From an uncultured Succinatimonas sp. (GTDB lineage Bacteria > Pseudomonadota > Gammaproteobacteria > Enterobacterales > Succinivibrionaceae), in assembly GCA_902465145.1 (NCBI GenBank), contig CABQMD010000030.1, positions 1 through 8,211 on the forward strand: 8,211 bases of DNA, written 5' to 3'. Positions within the stretch are counted from its first letter, which is position 1; each line of letters begins with the position of its first letter. Shown one piece after another: positions 4,061 to 8,211 of this stretch. The notes beneath the pieces were generated by a model that worked only from the letters and a program-made list of their open reading frames with translations, did not search any database and was not told the DNA's origin. A program made the position numbers and the translations under genes.

Positions 4061-5380
4061 TCAGATCTCAAGTTTACGTTTTAAATACTGAATACTGTCG
4101 GTAATGGTCGATGCGTCGGTGGCAGAAGATGCCGAAGACACGAATTTGAGTCCCTGATGAGACCCTGTGAGCATTTCACCGTAGGCAGTAAGCGGTAATA
4201 CCTGCCCTAAAATCCTGAGTCCTTCTGATTTGAGTTCACGACATACCGCTACGGTAAATTCAGCACCTGCTGAATATACAGCCCCGATCTCAGGGCATTT
4301 GTCCAGTACTCTTGAGACTATTTGTCCGTAAGCTCCCGACATGCTCTCGAGGATCTCCGCTTCCGAGTGTCCGGAAATCTGGTTGGGATCGTCAAAATCG
4401 GCTTTTTCTGTTTCCCTGATGTTCATGCTGTCAGAAACGGCAAAAGCCATGGGATAGTCATAAATTTTTGTGGCGATTTCGTCTACCACACGGTTTATTT
4501 CAGCTACTCTGCGCTGCTCGTCCGATAAAAGTTCGGTTCTTGAAACGTTTATGATCAGGGCTTTTTCCTCAAGCCTTACCATTTCCATTTGCGCTGCAGC
4601 CAGAGGATTACTTAATCCCACTATGCCGAGAATTTTTCCTGCGCGCATGCGGTCTTCATTTTGCGAACGCATGACTTTGCGTGCCAAAGTGGCGGTGAAT
4701 GCTCCTGGATCAACTGCCAGAAATTTGATCCCCGATGCGATCACGGCGTCGGCTATCATGTTGATCTCTTCTTGCGACGTGCAGTCCATTACGATGGCAC
4801 GTACTCCTTCCTGAGCCAAAGCGGCAATCCTTGAGGCAAGGTAGGCAGTGCCTTTTATATATTCCTTAAGATGAATGGCCTGAGTTTTATATCCGAATTT
4901 TTCAGAAAACAGATCGGCCACTCTGCCACTTCTTGCCGGCTCCAGATCGTCAAGACTTGCCAGAGATTTTTGCAGCGGTTTGCCGTCTATCATCATGTAG
5001 CCGCCTACGTTGGTACGTTTTAAAGCAGGGAAGGCGGGAACTACTATAGCCACGCGATCCTGATCACCTAGTGCGTCCAAAAGAGCCTGAGTTTCTGCAC
5101 AGGTGTTGCCGCGCATGGCAGGATCGATACGTTTGGCATAAACTTTTACTTCCGGTGATTTTAAGAGCCTTGCCGCGTAAAAGACCATCTGATAGCTTTG
5201 ATCGGGAGTGAGTCGCCTGCTGTTGGTGGAATAGACCAGACAGTCAAACTTTCTGCATCTTTCGTCTTTCAATCCGGCAGTGCTCATCAGCGAACAGACG
5301 GTACAGCTGTTTTTTTGCAAAAGTGCGCCGACAGAAGCTCCGCCGGTGATTTCATCGGAGATTACAACGCATTGTGACAT
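4061..5380 (-). CDS. DUF1537 / four-carbon acid sugar kinase-like protein with degenerate motifs
   Basis: A 439-residue protein of normal length for the DUF1537 (OtnK/DtnK/YgbK) family, whose characterised members phosphorylate four-carbon sugar acids with ATP in the cytosol. The N-terminal half keeps recognisable blocks: SDEITGGASVG (residues 8-18, for the usual ADDLTGAxDxG), YAKRIDPAMRGN (for YKKIDSTLRGN), and VPAFPALKRTNVGGYMMIDG followed by GKPLQKS. The C-terminal nucleotide-binding half keeps the overall pattern, but the usual GGDTA reads AGAEFT and the usual TKAGGFGDEDAL reads SSASSATDASTI, so the Lys/Gly loop is lost. Kinase activity is therefore uncertain. The start ATG (5380) has a ribosome binding site AGGAA (5390-5386). 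It follows ptsI by 26 nt on the same strand, so the two are probably co-transcribed. No aldolase, dehydrogenase or PdxA2 partner is visible. Confidence 0.8.
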   Translation of the reverse strand: MSQCVVISDEITGGASVGALLQKNSCTVCSLMSTAGLKDERCRKFDCLVYSTNSRRLTPDQSYQMVFYAARLLKSPEVKVYAKRIDPAMRGNTCAETQALLDALGDQDRVAIVVPAFPALKRTNVGGYMMIDGKPLQKSLASLDDLEPARSGRVADLFSEKFGYKTQAIHLKEYIKGTAYLASRIAALAQEGVRAIVMDCTSQEEINMIADAVIASGIKFLAVDPGAFTATLARKVMRSQNEDRMRAGKILGIVGLSNPLAAAQMEMVRLEEKALIINVSRTELLSDEQRRVAEINRVVDEIATKIYDYPMAFAVSDSMNIRETEKADFDDPNQISGHSEAEILESMSGAYGQIVSRVLDKCPEIGAVYSAGAEFTVAVCRELKSEGLRILGQVLPLTAYGEMLTGSHQGLKFVSSASSATDASTITDSIQYLKRKLEI

Positions 5381-5406
5381 GTGAATTCCTATACTTACAA
5401 TTTTAA

Positions 5407-7068
5407 TCAGCCTAAAGTTGAGATTTTGGCACGAAGTCTCAGAATGCTGGAGGGAACTACCGAGAGTTCATCCACACCGAGTTGTACGAGTTTGGCTACG
5501 AAGTGCTCTTCGGATGCCATTTCTCCGCATACTCCTACCCAAATTCCCGCGGCATGGGCATTTTTGACGGTCATTTCAATGAGCCTCAATACCGCATGAT
5601 GCAATGGATTGACGAAAGGGTTGAGATCGGCGTTTTGTCTGTCGCAGGCCAAAGTAAATTGGGTGAGATCGTTAGTCCCTATGCTGAAAAAATCCACCAA
5701 AGGGGCCAATTCGTCGCTTATGAGTGCCGCAGCCGGAGTTTCCACCATGATCCCAAGTTCGATGTTGTCACTGTAACTTTGTCCTCCTGCAGTAAGTTCC
5801 TGCTTGACTTCATCGAGTATGGCCCTGCTTTTTTTTACCTCATCAACAGATGAGATCATAGGAAGCATGATGCCGAGATTACCGTGAACCGAAGCTCTTA
5901 ACAAAGCCCTTAATTGGATTTTGAAAAGTTTCGGATTGTTAAGGCACAGTCTGATGGCTCTCATTCCCATGGCCGGGTTGTTTTCTGGCTTTAACATGAA
6001 GTAATCGGCGGTTTTGTCGGCACCTATGTCCAAAGTACGGATGATTACTTTACGCTCACCCATTTCTTTTAATACTTTTGAGTAGATGTCGTATTGTTCG
6101 TCTTCTGTTGGAAAGTCCTGACTTTGCAGATAAATGTATTCGCTACGGAACAGCCCTATGCCCTCTGAATCGGCAGCTTTTACCAACTCTATATCGGCAA
6201 GGGAACCTGCGTTGGCATAAAGTTTTATAGGATGTCCGGCGCGGGTGAAGGTATGTTTGCCGCGGAATAGTTCCAAATGTGCCCGCTGCGCGTCGTCAGT
6301 TCGCTTGCGCTCGGAATATTCGTGAACGGTAGCCTGATCAGGATCTATAAATACGAAACCGGTACGGCCGTCGATGACGGCGTAGTGCCCTTCGTATTTT
6401 TTAAGCAGTTTGTCTTCGCCCAGACAAATAACCGCGGGCATAGCCAGCGTGCGCGCGAAGATCACGGTATGCGAACGGTTTGAGCCTCCCGAGGTGAGTA
6501 TGCCCGAGACTTTGTGTGGATCGAGTTGTACGGTTTCCGAAGGAGCCAGATCGTCAGTTGCGACGATCACGGGATCATCTCCGTAATCAAGAGCAATGGT
6601 ACGGTGCTTGATCTGTCCTGAGTGCATCATCAGGATCTCATTGATGCGCCTTGAAATGTCGACTACGTCGGCTGCACGCCCCTGCATGTAGTCGTTTCCC
6701 ACCATGGATTTGAATTGTTGTTCAAATCTGTGTCCTACGGTATCTACTGCGTATTCGGCATTGACCTTCTCTTTCTTGATGAGTGTACGTATGGAATTTA
6801 CGTAATCAGGATCCTCGAGCATCATCTGGTGGATCTGAAAAACCACCGCATTTTGTTCGCCCAGCTTTTCAAGCGATACTTCATAAAGAGTACCCAATTG
6901 GGAAATGGCGTGGATGCGTGCTTTTTCAAAGCGCTCAAGTTCGGCTTCAGGATTGTCTACCAGTTTTTTAACAGGACAGGACGGAGCTCTCTTTAAAAAA
7001 CTGATGCGACCAAATGCAATGCCTTGACTGGCCGGAGTTCCCCTCAATACGGTGTTTTCTTTTAGCAA
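5407..7068 (-). CDS. ptsI: PTS enzyme I (phosphoenolpyruvate-protein phosphotransferase)
   Basis: Cytosolic enzyme I takes the phosphate of phosphoenolpyruvate onto a histidine and passes it to HPr, starting the PTS sugar-uptake cascade. The 553-residue product (E. coli 575) shows TPASQGIAFG at the N-terminus, the phospho-acceptor site GGSNRSHTVIFAR (His200), then GIGLFRSEYIYL (Arg308), RTLDIGADK (Arg344), MGMRAIRLCL, the MVETP block, GTNDLTQFTLACDR (466-477) and the catalytic GVCGEMASEEH (Cys514). All expected active-site residues are present. I chose the TTG at 7068 because AAGGAA (7082-7077) lies 8 nt upstream and the product then begins where the family does. The frame stays open up to 7197, but those residues are not enzyme I-like. 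No ptsH or crr is adjacent. The gene heads an apparent operon with the DUF1537 gene and diverges from gltX. Confidence 0.96.
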   Translation of the reverse strand: MLKENTVLRGTPASQGIAFGRISFLKRAPSCPVKKLVDNPEAELERFEKARIHAISQLGTLYEVSLEKLGEQNAVVFQIHQMMLEDPDYVNSIRTLIKKEKVNAEYAVDTVGHRFEQQFKSMVGNDYMQGRAADVVDISRRINEILMMHSGQIKHRTIALDYGDDPVIVATDDLAPSETVQLDPHKVSGILTSGGSNRSHTVIFARTLAMPAVICLGEDKLLKKYEGHYAVIDGRTGFVFIDPDQATVHEYSERKRTDDAQRAHLELFRGKHTFTRAGHPIKLYANAGSLADIELVKAADSEGIGLFRSEYIYLQSQDFPTEDEQYDIYSKVLKEMGERKVIIRTLDIGADKTADYFMLKPENNPAMGMRAIRLCLNNPKLFKIQLRALLRASVHGNLGIMLPMISSVDEVKKSRAILDEVKQELTAGGQSYSDNIELGIMVETPAAALISDELAPLVDFFSIGTNDLTQFTLACDRQNADLNPFVNPLHHAVLRLIEMTVKNAHAAGIWVGVCGEMASEEHFVAKLVQLGVDELSVVPSSILRLRAKISTLG

Positions 7069-7266
7069 GATGTAATTTCCTTTGTAGAAAACGGGTGAGA
7101 TTGAATACTCAGTTGATGCTGATATTAGCACGTAGCGGCTAAACCAACTTAGTTCGGGCGGGTAAAAGCTGGGTTCATAAGTGTTAAAATACGGCAACTT
7201 TGAGAATAATCAGACTGCGGGACATGCAAATAACGATGTGTCGCGGTGAACTTCTACGGAAAGATC
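7069..7266. other. Divergent promoter region between ptsI and gltX
   Basis: A 198-bp spacer must hold both promoters. On the minus strand TTGGTT and TATCAG with 17 nt between them (roughly 7145-7117) are a weak candidate for ptsI. On the plus strand TAAAAT around 7186-7191 could be a -10 for gltX but lacks a good -35. No CRP-type TGTGA-N6-TCACA site is visible, although ptsI is often under CRP control in enterobacteria. Confidence 0.45.
7077..7082 (-). promoter_or_regulatory. Ribosome binding site that sets the ptsI TTG start
   Basis: AAGGAA on the minus strand lies 8 nt before the TTG at 7068-7066. It is the only well-placed ribosome binding site near the point where enzyme I homology begins, so it decides for TTG over the longer open frame. 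Confidence 0.75.
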
Positions 7267-8211
7267 ATGCAAGTTAAAACCAGATTTGCGCCGTCCCCCA
7301 CCGGCTTTTTACATGTGGGAGGAGCCAGAACCGCATTATTTTCATGGCTGTATGCCCGTCACTGCGGTGGCCGTTTCGTATTGCGCATTGAAGATACTGA
7401 TCGCGAGCGCTCCACTCAGCCTGCCATCGATGCCATCATCGAATCGATGAAATGGCTCAATTTGAATTGGGACGAAGGTCCTTTTTATCAGACCAAACGA
7501 TTTGACAGATACAAGGAAGTCATCGACCAGCTTTTAAAAGAGGGAAAGGCTTATAAATGCTACTGCTCCAAAGAGCGCCTTGAGAAACTGCGTGCCGATC
7601 AAATGGCTCACGGTCTAAAACCCCGTTATGACGGTCACTGCCGTTGTGATCATGAAGAGCATGCTCCTGATGAACCCTACGTCATCCGCTTTAGAAATCC
7701 TGATGACGGGATTGTGGCTTTTGACGACGTGGTAAAAGGACATGTGGAATTTCAAAACAGCGAACTGGATGATTTCATCATTCAGCGTTCCGACGGAACT
7801 CCTACTTATAATTTCTGCGTGGTAGTCGATGATTGGGACATGGGGATCACTCACGTGATCCGCGGTGATGATCATGTTAACAACACTCCGCGTCAAATCA
7901 ATCTTTACAAAGCTTTGGGTGCTCCGGTTCCGGTATTCGTGCATTTGTCCATGATCTTAGGAGAGGACGGCAAGAAGCTCTCCAAGCGTGAAGGTGCTGT
8001 TAATGTCATGAAATATCGCGAAGCAGGTTATCTGCCCGACGCTCTGGTCAACTATCTGGTACGTCTTGGTTGGAGTCACGGCGATCAGGAGATTTTCAGC
8101 CGCGAGGAGATGATCTCGTTGTTCTCTCTTGATGCAATTACCAAGAGTGCTTCCGGGTTTAATAACAAGAAACTAGATTGGCTCAATGCTCATTATATGA
8201 AGAGCCTGCCA
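7267..8211 (+). CDS. gltX: Glutamyl-tRNA synthetase, N-terminal two-thirds (runs off the right edge)
   Basis: The cytosolic class I enzyme that charges tRNA-Glu with glutamate. The 315 codons present (E. coli 471) include the HIGH-type signature [16 protein letters not shown] (residues 9-24), EDTDRERS, the zinc region CYC (98-100) with HCRC (124-127), [29 protein letters not shown], the KLSKR loop at 237-241 and [16 protein letters not shown]. Motif positions coincide with E. coli GluRS. The fourth zinc ligand is Cys127, where E. coli has His. The ATG at 7267 follows GGAAAG (7258-7263) and gives the exact family N-terminus. It is a discriminating gammaproteobacterial-type enzyme judging by its closeness to E. 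coli. The gene diverges from ptsI. Confidence 0.98.
   Translation, partial: MQVKTRFAPSPTGFLHVGGARTALFSWLYARHCGGRFVLRIEDTDRERSTQPAIDAIIESMKWLNLNWDEGPFYQTKRFDRYKEVIDQLLKEGKAYKCYCSKERLEKLRADQMAHGLKPRYDGHCRCDHEEHAPDEPYVIRFRNPDDGIVAFDDVVKGHVEFQNSELDDFIIQRSDGTPTYNFCVVVDDWDMGITHVIRGDDHVNNTPRQINLYKALGAPVPVFVHLSMILGEDGKKLSKREGAVNVMKYREAGYLPDALVNYLVRLGWSHGDQEIFSREEMISLFSLDAITKSASGFNNKKLDWLNAHYMKSLP

Noticed and set aside
4061..7197. Several plus-strand frames inside ptsI and the DUF1537 gene.
   Set aside because: Complementary-strand shadows of well-recognised genes, with no ribosome binding sites or family resemblance.
7615..7944. 109-codon minus-strand frame.
   Set aside because: Fully antisense to highly conserved gltX codons; no supporting signal.
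1..8211. CRISPR array, insertion sequence, phage or defence genes.
   Set aside because: No regularly spaced repeats, transposase motifs, attachment-site duplications of the tRNA 3' ends or integrase fragments were found. The only tandem repeat is the 19-bp pair.

Overview
The window looks like the chromosome of a gammaproteobacterium. The 5' 315 codons of gltX and the whole of ribA read almost like their enterobacterial counterparts, and all three tRNA genes encode their 3' CCA. A clostridial-type M18 aminopeptidase, a DUF1537 protein and an enzyme I with a GSNRSH active site are not typical of E. coli. They would suit an anaerobic gut or rumen gammaproteobacterium such as a member of the Succinivibrionaceae; that placement is inference.

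Layout, left to right. Positions 1-286 (-) hold the N-terminus of an M18 aminopeptidase that runs off the left edge. A clean intrinsic terminator (302-325, -) separates it from ribA (374-979, -), GTP cyclohydrolase II. Positions 980-1483 are a divergent intergenic region with several inverted repeats and no recognisable gene. Positions 1484-2966 (+) hold a TpsB/FhaC-type outer-membrane transporter broken by one frameshift in a run of five T. Next comes a compact transcription unit for tRNA-Ile2(CAU): promoter 2972-3000, tRNA 3012-3088, terminator 3096-3119. Positions 3139-3718 (-) hold a previously unlabelled wreck of an AraC_N-domain regulator. It carries a perfect 19-bp tandem duplication, further frame breaks and no DNA-binding domain. 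Positions 3805-3967 (-) encode tRNA-Gly(CCC) then tRNA-Ala(CGC), driven by a near-consensus promoter at 4003-4031. Positions 4061-7068 (-) form a two-gene operon: ptsI (TTG start), then a DUF1537 / four-carbon acid sugar kinase-like protein whose nucleotide-binding motifs are eroded. Divergent from ptsI, gltX starts at 7267 (+) and runs off the right edge.

Functionally the window is mostly housekeeping: riboflavin synthesis, PTS phosphotransfer, tRNAs and tRNA charging. Two decaying accessory genes sit among them, the TpsB transporter without a visible TpsA partner and the AraC-type regulator, one on each side of the tRNA-Ile2 gene. The most interesting points are the mechanism of decay of the AraC gene, the single-base lesion in tpsB at a possible +1 slip site, the pairing of ptsI (without ptsH) with a motif-degenerate DUF1537 protein, and a terminator placed directly against the aminopeptidase ribosome binding site. 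I see no CRISPR array, insertion sequence, phage gene or clear novel defence system.
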